Assembly: GCF_017614965.1 (NCBI RefSeq)
Contig: NZ_WVUG01000013.1
Span: 1 to 64,000 of the forward strand
Length of the DNA stretch: 64,000 nucleotides
Direction: 5' to 3'
Source of the DNA: Streptomyces griseorubiginosus
Lineage (GTDB): Bacteria; Actinomycetota; Actinomycetes; Streptomycetales; Streptomycetaceae
Positions 34,919 to 43,832 of this stretch are shown here, piece by piece. The stretch's first letter is position 1. Every line of letters begins with the position of its first letter. The position numbers and the translations under genes are program-made. The notes beneath the pieces are model-generated. The model made no database searches and was not told where the DNA came from. It was given only the letters and a program-made list of their open reading frames with translations.

Positions 34919-35800
34919 ATGTCCACTGCTCTCAAGCCTGAGGCACCTGGCGGCGCCTACGACGCCTTCCTCCCCGAGGCCTTGTCCCGCGCCCGCGACC
35001 AGAGGGAGTGGAGCCCGGCCGACGGACCGCTGCCCGCCCTCTACCTCAGCCACGGCGCGCCGCCCACCTTTGATGACGGCCCGTGGCTGCGCGAGCTCTT
35101 CGACTGGGCGCAGTCCCTGCCCAAGCCGAAGGCGATCCTGATCGTCTCAGCACACTGGGAGGACGCCTCGCTCGCGATCTCCGCCTCCGCCGCGCACACC
35201 CCGCTCGTGTACGACTTCAGCGGCTTCCATCCTCGCTATTACCGGATGCGCTACGACACCCCCGACGCCAACGGACTCGCCCACCGCATCGCCGCGGCAA
35301 TGCCCGACAGCGAACCGCTCTACCAGCACACCAACCGCGGCCTCGACCACGGCGCCTGGGTCCCGCTGATGGCCATGTACCCGACGGCCGACATCCCGGT
35401 CCTGCAGATGTCCATGCCCAGCCACGACCCCACCCGTCTGATGGCCCTCGGCCGCCGTCTCGCCCCCCTGCGCGAGGAAGGCGTCCTTGTCATCGGCTCC
35501 GGCTTCATGACACACGGACTGCCCTACCTCACCCGGGAGATGTTCACCCATGGTGTCGTCCCCTCATGGTCCTCCGACTTCGACGCCTGGGCGGCCGAGG
35601 CGCTCGACCGTGGCGACGTCGACGAACTCGCCGCCTACGCCACCAGGGCGCCGGGGATGCCGTTCGCTCACCCCACCCCGGACCACTTCCTGCCCATCTT
35701 CATAACTCTCGGCAGCGCCACCGACCCGGAGGCGTCGGCCCAGACCGCCATCGACGGCTTCGCGATGGGCTGCGCCAAACGCTCCTTCACGCTGCGCTGA
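34919..35800 (+). CDS. DODA-type extradiol ring-opening dioxygenase (YgiD/LigB-like)
   Basis: A 293-residue class III extradiol dioxygenase of the 4,5-DOPA dioxygenase/YgiD branch. Metal and catalytic histidines lie in ALYLSHGAPPTF, LIVSAHWEDA, NRGLDHGAWVPL and GSGFMTHGLPYL. A single Zn or Fe ion opens catechol-type rings. In Streptomyces and other bacteria, MarR-regulated versions of this gene respond to quinones or catechols. It is distinct from the two-subunit LigAB at 6223-7432. The substrate here is unknown. Confidence 0.9.
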   Translation: MSTALKPEAPGGAYDAFLPEALSRARDQREWSPADGPLPALYLSHGAPPTFDDGPWLRELFDWAQSLPKPKAILIVSAHWEDASLAISASAAHTPLVYDFSGFHPRYYRMRYDTPDANGLAHRIAAAMPDSEPLYQHTNRGLDHGAWVPLMAMYPTADIPVLQMSMPSHDPTRLMALGRRLAPLREEGVLVIGSGFMTHGLPYLTREMFTHGVVPSWSSDFDAWAAEALDRGDVDELAAYATRAPGMPFAHPTPDHFLPIFITLGSATDPEASAQTAIDGFAMGCAKRSFTLR

Positions 35801-35935
35801 TCCCACGGGAACCGCGGCCGGCGTGTTCGGCTCGCAGCAGGCCTCCCGGCCGGCGGTCAGCCGACGGCATGTGGCCTCGACACTCGTTCACACGACAGGG
35901 AGTGTTGAGGACGGCCGTGCCACCGACGGGGTCGA

Positions 35936-36784
35936 TCAGCCCAGCTTCGTGACGATGTCGGCCACCTGTCCGGGCATCGACAGGAACGGCGAATGCGAGG
36001 AGTCCAGTGCCACGACGGAGGTCGGGTTGTCCGGGAAGGCCGCGTCCGCGTCGTCGATGAACCTCCGCTGAAGGACCGGGCGCACGGCCATGTCGCGCGC
36101 GCAGGTGACGTAAATGCGGGGGACCGCGCCCCAGCCGTCGCGGGTCAGGGTGGTGGACTGGAGCGCGATCCCGGCCGGCGCGTCCGGGGTGAGCAGCCCC
36201 AGGGCCGCCTCCGCGAGGGGCGTAGGGATGTCACCGAAGAACGCGTCCCGCAACTGCTCGCGGTAGGCGGGGTCGTCGGAGGAGAGGTCGAGGCGCAGGG
36301 CGCCGATCGCGGCGGGATCGGCCCGTACGGAGGGCGCGACGAGTTCGCCGGCGTTCTCGGGCATCTGCACGTAGGCGATGGCCGGAATGTCCGAGGCGGG
36401 CATGAAGGCAGTGAGGTAGACCGCGTGCGCCACGAGGTCGGGTACCTGCTGGGCCGCCCGGGTCAGTACGGCGCCCCCCATGCTGTGGGCCACCACCGTC
36501 ACGCGGCCACCGCGCCCGAGTTCCTTGATCTGTGAGACGAGGAGATCGCCCGCCTGGTCGAGGTCCACTCCCGCGACCGGCGAGACCTCGGTCGCCACGG
36601 CCTCCGGGGCGTACGGGCGTCTGGTGAGGCACCGCGGGCGCTCGGCCCGCAGCCCGTGCCCCGCCATGTCGACCGCGACCGCCGGACGGCCCAGGGCCGC
36701 GACGCGGGCGATGACGTCGGCCCAGCACCAGGAGCCGTGCCAGTAGCCGTGCAGGAAGAGCAGCGGCGTGGAACCTGTGGTCAT
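35936..36784 (-). CDS. Alpha/beta hydrolase (MenH/esterase-like), last gene of the folate/demethylase operon
   Basis: A 282-residue cytoplasmic hydrolase: oxyanion HG in LLFLHGYWHGSW, nucleophile Ser101 in VVAHSMGGAV, and a C-terminal His in ALDSSHSPFLS. Its ATG overlaps the folP stop by 4 bp, so it belongs to the minus-strand operon that reaches back to 46057. It may hydrolyse an ester or C-C bond in the pathway substrate or an intermediate. The family is too broad for a substrate call. Confidence 0.87.
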   Translation of the reverse strand: MTTGSTPLLFLHGYWHGSWCWADVIARVAALGRPAVAVDMAGHGLRAERPRCLTRRPYAPEAVATEVSPVAGVDLDQAGDLLVSQIKELGRGGRVTVVAHSMGGAVLTRAAQQVPDLVAHAVYLTAFMPASDIPAIAYVQMPENAGELVAPSVRADPAAIGALRLDLSSDDPAYREQLRDAFFGDIPTPLAEAALGLLTPDAPAGIALQSTTLTRDGWGAVPRIYVTCARDMAVRPVLQRRFIDDADAAFPDNPTSVVALDSSHSPFLSMPGQVADIVTKLG

Positions 36785-37701
36785 CGATGACTCCTCTGTT
36801 CGCCCCGACGACGGTCATGTGCGTCGTCAGGAATGTGGGAGGATTCGACCCGATCGGAACTGGCGCGCTCCAGTCCGATTCCGCCAGGCGGAAGCAGGAA
36901 GCGCACCATGTCGAGCGCGATTCGCGTCGCGGTCACGTCGTGTACGCGCAGGGCGTTCACGCCTCGTTCGGCCAGGAGCGCGCTGAGCAGCGCTGTCGGC
37001 AGGTCACGGTCGGCCGTCGATGCTTCGGAGGGCAGGAGCGAGGAGAGGAATCGCTTTCGCGAGGCGCCCACCATCAAAGGGTGGCCAAGTGCGGTCAGCG
37101 CGGTAAGGTTCCGCAACAGTGTCCAGTTGTGCTCGGCTGCTTTGGCGAAGCCGAGCCCGGGATCGACGACGATCCGGTTCGCCTCGATCCCCGCCGCGCG
37201 TGCTGCCCGGATGCGCTGGGAGAGTTCGGCCGCGAGTTCGGCGGTTACATCATCGTAGTGCGCGTGCTCGTTCATGGTTCTGGGCGTGCCGCGCAGGTGG
37301 CCCAGAACGTACTGGGCGCCGGACTCCGCCACGACAGCGTGCATGTCCGGGTCGGCCAGGCCGCCGGAGACGTCGTTGACGATGCGGGCACCTGCTTGGA
37401 GCGCGGCACGCGCCGTCGTGGCGTGCATGGTGTCCACGGACACTGTGATGCCCGCTGCGGCGACAGCCGTGACGACCGGCAGAATCCTGGCCGTCTCCAG
37501 ACGTGGATCGACTGGGTCTGCCCCCGGCCTGGTGGACTCGCCGCCGATGTCGATGATGTCGGCCCCCGCCCGCGTCAGCTCGTGGGCATGTCGCACGGCG
37601 GCACTGGCGCGTAGGTAGCGCGCCCCGTCGCTGAAGGAATCCGGGGTGACGTTGAGCACCCCCACGATCACAGTGCCGTGTGAGGGGATGGGGCCGGGCA
37701 T
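36781..37701 (-). CDS. folP: Dihydropteroate synthase FolP
   Basis: A 306-residue TIM-barrel enzyme with all DHPS signatures: GVLNVTPDSFSDG, IDIGGESTRPGA, the NDVSGG loop, VDPGLGFAK and VGASRKRFL. It joins 6-hydroxymethyl-dihydropterin pyrophosphate to p-aminobenzoate. A Streptomyces chromosome normally has its main folP elsewhere in a folate cluster, so this is probably a second copy, located 4 bp after pabB in an operon with folD, purU and a LigM-like demethylase. A basic C-terminal tail (about 25 residues) is unusual. Sulfonamide tolerance is a possible side effect but cannot be read from sequence. Confidence 0.93.
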   Translation of the reverse strand: MPGPIPSHGTVIVGVLNVTPDSFSDGARYLRASAAVRHAHELTRAGADIIDIGGESTRPGADPVDPRLETARILPVVTAVAAAGITVSVDTMHATTARAALQAGARIVNDVSGGLADPDMHAVVAESGAQYVLGHLRGTPRTMNEHAHYDDVTAELAAELSQRIRAARAAGIEANRIVVDPGLGFAKAAEHNWTLLRNLTALTALGHPLMVGASRKRFLSSLLPSEASTADRDLPTALLSALLAERGVNALRVHDVTATRIALDMVRFLLPPGGIGLERASSDRVESSHIPDDAHDRRRGEQRSHR

Positions 37702-37705
37702 GGCT

Positions 37706-39172
37706 TCACGCCCGCTCGTCGGTCCGGGGCAGCCCGAGGGACTGCAGCAGCGGCTGCGCTTTCAGGTGCATCTCCCGCAACTCGGCTGCCGGGTCGGAGT
37801 CGATCGTGATTCCGCCACCCGTACCGAAGGATGCCCCTTGCTCGTCGAGTTGGATGGTTCGGATCGTGGTCGCCAGATCAGCGCTGCCGTCGGCGGCGAA
37901 GTAACCGAAGGCTCCGGCGTAGGAACTCCGTGCGACGGACTCCATATTGTGCAGCAGCTCGACGGCGCGCCTTTTCGGTGCCCCGGTCATCGAGCCGGCC
38001 GGAAACAGTGCGGCGAAGGCGTCGAACGCGTTGAGTCCCTCGCGCAGGCGGCCACTGACCGTGCTGACCAGCTGATGCACGGTGCGGTAGGTCTCCACCG
38101 CGAAGAGCTCTTCCACCGCGACGGTGCCGAGCTCGCAGACCCGGGACAGGTCGTTGCGCACGAGATCCACGATCATCAGATTCTCGGCGCGCTCTTTCGG
38201 ACTGGAGATCAGTTCCTCCATCATGGCCCGGTCCTGCGCCGCGGTCGCTCCTCTGGGGCGGGTGCCCTTCATGGGCCGGGTGACCACCGTGCGGTCACGG
38301 TTGACCTCGAGGAAGCGCTCGGGTGAGGCGCTGAGCAGCTGCGTGGTGCCGATCCGAAGCAGGCCCCCATGATGGCTGGGCGCGATGCGGCGCAGGCGCC
38401 GGTAAACGGACGCGGGGCTGGCCGGGTATGCGGTCCGCCACTGGTTGGTCAGGCAGAGCTGATACGTCTGACCGGCCCGGATCAGGTCCTGGCACCGGCG
38501 GATGAGCGTGAGATATCGGTCATCAGTGTGGGCACGCCGCACCGGACCGGAGGCCTGCGCGGGCGGGGGAGGCAGCGGCGGATGGGCGTACACAAGCGCC
38601 TCCGTCGCGAGGAGACGGTCCTGGACCCATTGACGTTCGTCAGCCGGACCGACGACCCGCACCTGCCGGGTGTGGTGATCGAACACGATCGCACGATCCA
38701 CCAGCACCGCCGCGGCCTGGATCCCTGCGGTGCTGGTGGGGGCACCCAGCAACGACACGCCGAGTTCGTGCCCGAACCAGCCGACCCAGGCAGGAAGCAG
38801 GCCACTAAGCGCAGGAGGAAGCGACTCCCGTAGAAGCTTGAGGATGGAGACATCCACCGTGACCGATGTGGCGGACAGGTCGGGGGCCGGGTGCAGCCGG
38901 GTGCTGTCCGCGTCGAGTGCCAGCAGGCGGGGCGCCGTCGGGGCCGCCCAGCCGATCAGGCTCGTGCCCTGCTCCGCTCCTGGCCCGTTGTCGAACCAGA
39001 CGACGTCGTCTCCAGGGGCGGCAAGGGTCAGGAACGCCGTCTCCGGGTCCACCCACCCTCGAACACTGGCCACGACGGACTCCGCGGCGAACAGTCGGCG
39101 CAGCGCCGGGGCGACGGCTTCCCGCCTTGCTCTGCTGCCGCTTGGCGCAGGAGTGCGCGCCTGTGCTGGCAT
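37706..39172 (-). CDS. pabB: Aminodeoxychorismate synthase component I PabB
   Basis: A 488-residue chorismate-utilising enzyme. The C-terminal domain has FPAGSMTGAPK and IRTIQLDEQG. The diagnostic Lys in TRPMKGTRPRG marks aminodeoxychorismate synthase, where anthranilate synthase has Ala. The N-terminal domain is shorter and divergent. It aminates chorismate for p-aminobenzoate; no glutaminase (PabA) or lyase (PabC) is encoded nearby. Its position just upstream of folP suggests raised folate supply for the operon's demethylase. Confidence 0.9.
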   Translation of the reverse strand: MPAQARTPAPSGSRARREAVAPALRRLFAAESVVASVRGWVDPETAFLTLAAPGDDVVWFDNGPGAEQGTSLIGWAAPTAPRLLALDADSTRLHPAPDLSATSVTVDVSILKLLRESLPPALSGLLPAWVGWFGHELGVSLLGAPTSTAGIQAAAVLVDRAIVFDHHTRQVRVVGPADERQWVQDRLLATEALVYAHPPLPPPPAQASGPVRRAHTDDRYLTLIRRCQDLIRAGQTYQLCLTNQWRTAYPASPASVYRRLRRIAPSHHGGLLRIGTTQLLSASPERFLEVNRDRTVVTRPMKGTRPRGATAAQDRAMMEELISSPKERAENLMIVDLVRNDLSRVCELGTVAVEELFAVETYRTVHQLVSTVSGRLREGLNAFDAFAALFPAGSMTGAPKRRAVELLHNMESVARSSYAGAFGYFAADGSADLATTIRTIQLDEQGASFGTGGGITIDSDPAAELREMHLKAQPLLQSLGLPRTDERA

Positions 39173-39267
39173 GTCGTCCTCCGACGGTGTGCTCGGCCCC
39201 GCTCATGTATCCGGGGTGACTGCCCCACCCCCCGTGATCTCTTTCTGCTGAGTTGACCTTGCTCGCA

Positions 39268-40131
39268 TCAGCGTATGGCCGCGTAGGCCGCGTTCTCGGC
39301 GGCGGTGATCGTGTTGGCCAGCAGCATGGCGATGGTCATCGGGCCGACCCCGCCGGGGACCGGCGTGATCCACCCCGCTGTGCGGGAGACCTCGGCGAAG
39401 CGCACGTCGCCGGTCAGGCCGCTGTCGGTGCGGTGGATGCCGACGTCGATGACGGCCGCGCCGGGACGTACGTGTTCGGCGGTGACGAGGCCGGGAATGC
39501 CGGCGGCGGCGATGAGTACCTCGGCCCGCCGCGTCACCTCCGCCAGCGCACGTGTACGCGAGTGGGCGATGGTCACGGTCGCACCGCGGCGCAGAAGGAG
39601 TTCGGCGGCCGGATGTCCGACCAGTTCGGAGCGGCCGATGACCACTGCCTCGGCGCCGTCCAGCCGGACTCCTGCGGAGTCGAGCATCCGAATGACCCCG
39701 CTCGGGGTGCAGGGCCGAAGTCCCGGCAGGCCTCGGGCCAGCAGGCCTTGGCTTGCTGTGGTGAGTCCGTCGACGTCCTTCTCCACCGGGATGAGGTCCA
39801 CGAGGGCGTAGCGGTCCAGGCCAGCCGGCAGGGGGAGTTGGAGGAGGATGCCGCTGACCCGCGGGTCTTCGGCGAGCTCGCCGATCAGCGCGGCCACCTG
39901 CGGGTGGCTCGCGTCGGCGGGCAGGTGGTGGTGGAAGTCCTCCAGCCCTGCTTCCGCTGCCGCCTTCCGCTTGCGGCGGACGTACACCTCGCTGGCGGGG
40001 TCGTCGCCGATCAGGACCGTGGCCAGCCCTGGCGCCCAGCCGTATGCGCGCGTGAATGCGGTGACGCGTTCGGCGGTCTCCTTGCGGCTTTCCGCGGCGA
40101 GTGCGGTGCCGTCGATGATCGTGGCGGTCAT
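39268..40131 (-). CDS. folD: FolD methylenetetrahydrofolate dehydrogenase/cyclohydrolase
   Basis: A 287-residue FolD. The catalytic Lys lies in YVRRKRKAAAEAG, the folate motif is ILLQLPLPAGL, VEKDVDG carries the conserved Asp, and the NADP loop is VVIGRSELVGHPAAELL. It oxidises 5,10-methylene-THF to 5,10-methenyl-THF and hydrolyses it to 10-formyl-THF. The start overlaps the purU stop by 4 bp, coupling it to the enzyme that uses its product. Substitutions around the usual GRSxxVGxP motif are conservative. Confidence 0.94.
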   Translation of the reverse strand: MTATIIDGTALAAESRKETAERVTAFTRAYGWAPGLATVLIGDDPASEVYVRRKRKAAAEAGLEDFHHHLPADASHPQVAALIGELAEDPRVSGILLQLPLPAGLDRYALVDLIPVEKDVDGLTTASQGLLARGLPGLRPCTPSGVIRMLDSAGVRLDGAEAVVIGRSELVGHPAAELLLRRGATVTIAHSRTRALAEVTRRAEVLIAAAGIPGLVTAEHVRPGAAVIDVGIHRTDSGLTGDVRFAEVSRTAGWITPVPGGVGPMTIAMLLANTITAAENAAYAAIR

Positions 40132-41033
40132 GACGCGAACACAATGGTCGAGTTGCCCTCGCGAAGGACCCGGTCCTCGGCGTGCCAGGCGACCGCGCGG
40201 GCGAGGACCAGGCGTTCGACGTCCGCGCCGCGTCGCACCAGGTCACGGGTCGTGTCCGCGTGGGAGACCCGCACGACGTCCTGCTCGATGATGGGTCCCT
40301 CGTCGAGGTCCTCGGTCACGTAGTGCGCGGTCGCGCCGATCAGCTTCACCCCGCGGTCCTTCGCCTTCTGATACGGGCCGGCGCCGATGAACGCGGGCAG
40401 GAAGGAGTGGTGGATGTTGATGATCGGCACGGCCACGTCCCGGATGAAGTCACCGGAGATGATCTGCATGTAGCGCGCCAGGACGACGAAGTCGACGTTG
40501 CCCTGAAGCAGTCTGAGATGTTCCTGCTCGGCCGTCTTCTTGTCCCCGTCGATCACCGGCACGTAGAAGTAGGGGATGTCGAACCGCCGCACCTGATCGG
40601 CCAGGTCGGGGTGGTTCGACACGACCATCTCGACCTTGACGTTCAGTTCCCCGCGCTGCTGACGCCACAGCAGGTCCAGCAGACAGTGATCGGTCTTCGA
40701 GGCGAAGATCGCCACCCGCTTGCGCCTGCCCGCCTCCGAAAGCCGCCATTCCAGACCGAGCTTGTCACGTATTTCGCGGTCCAGGGCCTTCTCCAACTGG
40801 GGCCGCGCGGCGCCCAGTCCAGCGAGGCGGAAGACGGTGCGCTGGTAGAACCGTCCGCCGACCGGGTCCGTGGAGTGCTGGTCCAGGGAGACGATGTTCG
40901 CTCCGGCCTGGGCGAGTACGGAGGAGACGGCCGCGACGACGCCGGGCCGGTCCTCGCCCTGCACGATCAGCCGTCCTTCCTGTGTCTCCCGTCCGGTGCC
41001 GGTCTTCGGGGGAGCGGTCTGGGTACTAGTCAC
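40128..41033 (-). CDS. purU: Formyltetrahydrofolate deformylase PurU
   Basis: A 301-residue enzyme with an N-terminal ACT domain (GEDRPGVVAAVSSVLAQAGA) and a C-terminal formyl-transferase-type hydrolase domain. The catalytic Asn-His-Asp appear in IINIHHSFLPAF and YVTEDLDEGPII. It hydrolyses 10-formyl-THF to formate and THF, so C1 units can leave as formate while THF is recycled. It lies 33 bp downstream of the LigM-like gene. With FolD it completes a short oxidation route for methylene-THF; a MetF (methyl-THF reductase) is not in the window. Confidence 0.94.
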   Translation of the reverse strand: MTSTQTAPPKTGTGRETQEGRLIVQGEDRPGVVAAVSSVLAQAGANIVSLDQHSTDPVGGRFYQRTVFRLAGLGAARPQLEKALDREIRDKLGLEWRLSEAGRRKRVAIFASKTDHCLLDLLWRQQRGELNVKVEMVVSNHPDLADQVRRFDIPYFYVPVIDGDKKTAEQEHLRLLQGNVDFVVLARYMQIISGDFIRDVAVPIINIHHSFLPAFIGAGPYQKAKDRGVKLIGATAHYVTEDLDEGPIIEQDVVRVSHADTTRDLVRRGADVERLVLARAVAWHAEDRVLREGNSTIVFAS

Positions 41034-41066
41034 TGTCGCTTTCCTTTCACCATGAAGCGCCGGATG

Positions 41067-42428
41067 TCAGGCGGCCGCCACACCAGAGGGAATGGAGCTG
41101 AGGTCCACGGCCTCGTTGCGGGGCAGATCGAGGTACGGGAACCGCTCGACGACGGCGCGGACCGGCTTCAGGCGCCCGCCGTGGTCGCCCCACTGGACGA
41201 CTACCTCGTTGCCGATCTCCGCCTGGTCCACGTCGATGGCGCAGTGGGAGAGCATCCGGCGGTAGTAGTACGAGTACACGGCGAGGGAGGAGACGCCCAC
41301 GACCTGGCCGCCCTTGGTGACGAGGTCGGCGTGGCCGCCCGCCGGAGACTGTGGTGTGGTCGGGAACTCGAAGTGCTTGAACTCCTCGCCCGGCTCGAAC
41401 TGCGAAGCGAAGACATCCAGGATGTCCTCCTTGTTCCAGCGGAGAGTCACGGTGTTGCGGCGCCGGACGGCGGCTTCGGCCTCGATCGCCTCACGGCCGA
41501 AGAAGTCGTGGTCGAACTTCGCCATCCAGCCCCAGTTCACCTCGTGCGGTGTCCGCAGGCGGGCACGGTGGTCGGTGGGATCGGCGCTGCCTGTCAGGCC
41601 CGCTCCCTCGCGCAGTGGGGGAACCGTCGCACCGAACGCGGGGTCGGAGAGGAAACCGGCGTCGAAGTAGGCCGAGGGCAGGAACGTGCAGCCCTGTTGG
41701 GGGAAACCGCCCTCGGTGTGGTTCACGACGTAGGTGCGCCAGCCCAGCCGCTTGATCCCAAGACCCTGGCCCGCCTGGTAAACGGCGTCGAACACGGCGG
41801 GCCCGTTTTCGATGGGTCCGCGCAGTTCGTAGGCGAGCGTGCCGGCCATGCCGATGCGGGACAGCTCGATGTCCACCTCCGTGTCGACACCGGCGATGGC
41901 GACCTTCTTGGTCGCGAGAAAGGCGACATCGCGCAATTGCTCGCCGATCAGCCGCTCCAGGACCTGCAGTGACGTGGGACCGGCCACCTGGAAGACGAAG
42001 ATGTCGCGTGTGCTGATCCGCACGTCGAGACCGAGGGACTGCGCCTTGTGGGCGGCCCACGGCACCGGCGAGGCAAGCTGCCGGAACGAGTCCTCGCTGT
42101 CGCGGACGGTCAGCGCATGGTTGGCGATGAGTCCGTTCTCGTCGGGCATCACCAGATGCTTGGACTTGCCGATCGACCAGGTGTGGACGTTGTTGATGCT
42201 CACCCGGGAAAGAAGTTCCTGCGCGTCCGGGCCGCTGAAGGTCACCTCGGGCATGAAACTGAGATTCGAGGCGATATAACAGCCCGTTTTCCATGAGAGC
42301 GAGGTCGACTTCCAGTCGTCTCCCTCCCAGACAGCGAGCGTCCCTCCGATGTTGAAGTACGTCGGCACATCCGGATAGGCCGGAACGTCTTTGACCGTCA
42401 ACAGCCCGGGTCCGCCTTCATCGCTCAT
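41067..42428 (-). CDS. LigM/GcvT-family tetrahydrofolate-dependent demethylase (copy 1)
   Basis: A 453-residue aminomethyltransferase-fold protein, longer than GcvT or DmdA and similar in layout to the O-demethylases LigM and DesA. Its C-terminal half (WMAKFDHDFFGREAIEA, TVTLRWNKEDILDVFASQF, VYSYYYRRMLSHCAID) follows LigM. The family moves a methyl group from a methoxylated or methylated substrate to THF, giving 5-methyl-THF. FolD, PurU, FolP and PabB follow in the same operon, strongly supporting THF dependence. A close paralogue lies at 49426-50802. Vanillate, syringate, 3-O-methylgallate or a non-aromatic methyl donor are all possible substrates. Confidence 0.82.
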   Translation of the reverse strand: MSDEGGPGLLTVKDVPAYPDVPTYFNIGGTLAVWEGDDWKSTSLSWKTGCYIASNLSFMPEVTFSGPDAQELLSRVSINNVHTWSIGKSKHLVMPDENGLIANHALTVRDSEDSFRQLASPVPWAAHKAQSLGLDVRISTRDIFVFQVAGPTSLQVLERLIGEQLRDVAFLATKKVAIAGVDTEVDIELSRIGMAGTLAYELRGPIENGPAVFDAVYQAGQGLGIKRLGWRTYVVNHTEGGFPQQGCTFLPSAYFDAGFLSDPAFGATVPPLREGAGLTGSADPTDHRARLRTPHEVNWGWMAKFDHDFFGREAIEAEAAVRRRNTVTLRWNKEDILDVFASQFEPGEEFKHFEFPTTPQSPAGGHADLVTKGGQVVGVSSLAVYSYYYRRMLSHCAIDVDQAEIGNEVVVQWGDHGGRLKPVRAVVERFPYLDLPRNEAVDLSSIPSGVAAA

Positions 42429-42571
42429 TCGTCGCTCATTTCCTCGCCATTGATGGGCTTTTCAGGAGGGTATGTTCGGTGCGGGCGACCAGCTATCCGG
42501 TCCAGAAGCCCGCACATCCGCTTCACGAAACAGGCCGCGTCCAGGTGTGACTTATAGGGAGCCAGTGCCAC

Positions 42572-43795
42572 TCACAGGAACATCGCGTAACGCGACATGT
42601 CGAGCCCGGTCAGACTGAGTGCGTACGCCTCGCGGTTCAGGGGCCCGTTGTTGAGTCCGTGCCGGCTGGCGGTGCCGAAATCGCGCCAGAACCTCTGCAG
42701 CGGGTTCGACAGCGCGAAGCTTCTCGTGCCGTTGATGTCCAGGAGGAGATCGACGGCCGTTCGCAGATTGGTCGTCGCGATCGCCTGGTCGCTCTTGAGC
42801 CGTGCCCTTTCGTCGAGGCTGAGCACACGGTCCTCCTGGGCCGCGCGATCCATGTCCTGGGCGCCGCGCAGCAGATGAAGCCGACCGGTGTCGATGGCGG
42901 TCCGTGCTTCGGCGAGCGCCGAGCGCCACCCCGGCGACTCACGGGCGTCGTCGTAGTTCCAGTTCGAGATCGCCCGGCCACCGTTCATGACCTCGACGGT
43001 GATGTCCCAGACGGCTTCGGCCATTCCCAAGAGCGGAGCGCCGAGGCCGAGGCACGCTATGGCGCTCACCGAGGACCGATATGCCGTCTCATCGCTGTGC
43101 CAGCGGGGGAAGGTGCGGCCCAGGAACGTGTCGGCGTCGATGGTCCAGTGTTTCGGTACGACCAGATCGTGAGCGACGAGCGTGTTGCTGCCTGTGCCGG
43201 CCATACCGGCCACGTACCAGCTGTCCTTGATCTCCATCTCCGCGATGGGCATGAGCGCCCATCGGATCCCCTGCGGATTCCCGGCGTCGTCCACTACCAG
43301 GAAGCCGCTGATCGTCCATTGTGCCTGGTAACAGCCGGACGCGAACGGCCACTTGCCGCTGATCCGGTACCCGTCCTTCGTGGGCACACCGGTCCCCCCG
43401 GCGCCGAACTGGCTGATGGAGACGGTGTGCGGGTCGTCGCCGTAGACCGCTTCCCGCGCATCGTCGGGAAGCAGACCCATCGTCCAGGCGGTCATGTTGG
43501 CGATCATCGCGACCCATCCGGCCGATCCGTCACCCCGGGAAAGCTCCGAAACGACCTCGATCAGGGTCTGCGCGTTGCCTCCGGAGCCGCCGGCCCGGCG
43601 AGGACCGCACGCCTGGAGCAGTCCTGCGGAACGCATGGCCAGGGCCGGCTCGTCCACGAGCCGCCGGTCGCGCTCGGACTGCTCGCCGTTCTTGCGCAAC
43701 AACGGAATGAGCTCGTGCGCGGTCGCAACCAGCTGAGCACGCGTTTGTGCCTGCTCGGCAAGAGCGGACTGGACGGTGGTGTCGATGGTGGTCAT
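42572..43795 (-). CDS. Group-D flavin-dependent monooxygenase-like protein (acyl-CoA dehydrogenase fold)
   Basis: A 407-residue protein of the acyl-CoA-dehydrogenase fold, of the HpaB/HsaA/DszC monooxygenase type. It has an N-terminal helical domain, a middle beta domain (GYRISGKWPFASGCYQAQW) and a C-terminal four-helix domain ending GLDMSRYAMFL. The catalytic Glu of true acyl-CoA dehydrogenases is not evident, and no CoA ligase is nearby, so reduced-flavin oxygenation is likely. A flavin reductase at 51826 could supply FMNH2/FADH2. The ATG at 43795 follows AGGAAGGA. It lies 37 bp downstream of the M24 gene. Confidence 0.78.
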   Translation of the reverse strand: MTTIDTTVQSALAEQAQTRAQLVATAHELIPLLRKNGEQSERDRRLVDEPALAMRSAGLLQACGPRRAGGSGGNAQTLIEVVSELSRGDGSAGWVAMIANMTAWTMGLLPDDAREAVYGDDPHTVSISQFGAGGTGVPTKDGYRISGKWPFASGCYQAQWTISGFLVVDDAGNPQGIRWALMPIAEMEIKDSWYVAGMAGTGSNTLVAHDLVVPKHWTIDADTFLGRTFPRWHSDETAYRSSVSAIACLGLGAPLLGMAEAVWDITVEVMNGGRAISNWNYDDARESPGWRSALAEARTAIDTGRLHLLRGAQDMDRAAQEDRVLSLDERARLKSDQAIATTNLRTAVDLLLDINGTRSFALSNPLQRFWRDFGTASRHGLNNGPLNREAYALSLTGLDMSRYAMFL

Positions 43796-43832
43796 GGAAG
43801 TCCTTCCTCGCGTGACGTCGTTGTCAGCGGCT

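Noticed and set aside
36781..37701. Acquired sulfonamide-resistance gene (sul type)
   Set aside because: The motifs are those of ordinary FolP, no integron or transposase sequence is nearby, and the operon context (pabB, folD, purU) explains it better.
37706..39172. Anthranilate synthase TrpE instead of PabB
   Set aside because: The active-site motif TRPMKGTRPRG carries the Lys characteristic of aminodeoxychorismate synthase where TrpE has Ala, and folP is adjacent.
41067..42428. DMSP demethylase DmdA as identity of the LigM-like proteins, with the M24 protein as DMSP lyase DddP
   Set aside because: Both families share folds with these proteins and their co-occurrence is suggestive, but the length (over 450 residues) and C-terminal motifs fit LigM/DesA better. 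The M24 protein also lacks a metal ligand present in DddP. Kept only as an alternative to test.
42572..43795. Acyl-CoA dehydrogenase of beta-oxidation
   Set aside because: The fold matches, but no CoA ligase, hydratase or thiolase is nearby, and the protein resembles HsaA/HpaB-type oxygenases; a flavin reductase is encoded in the same cluster.
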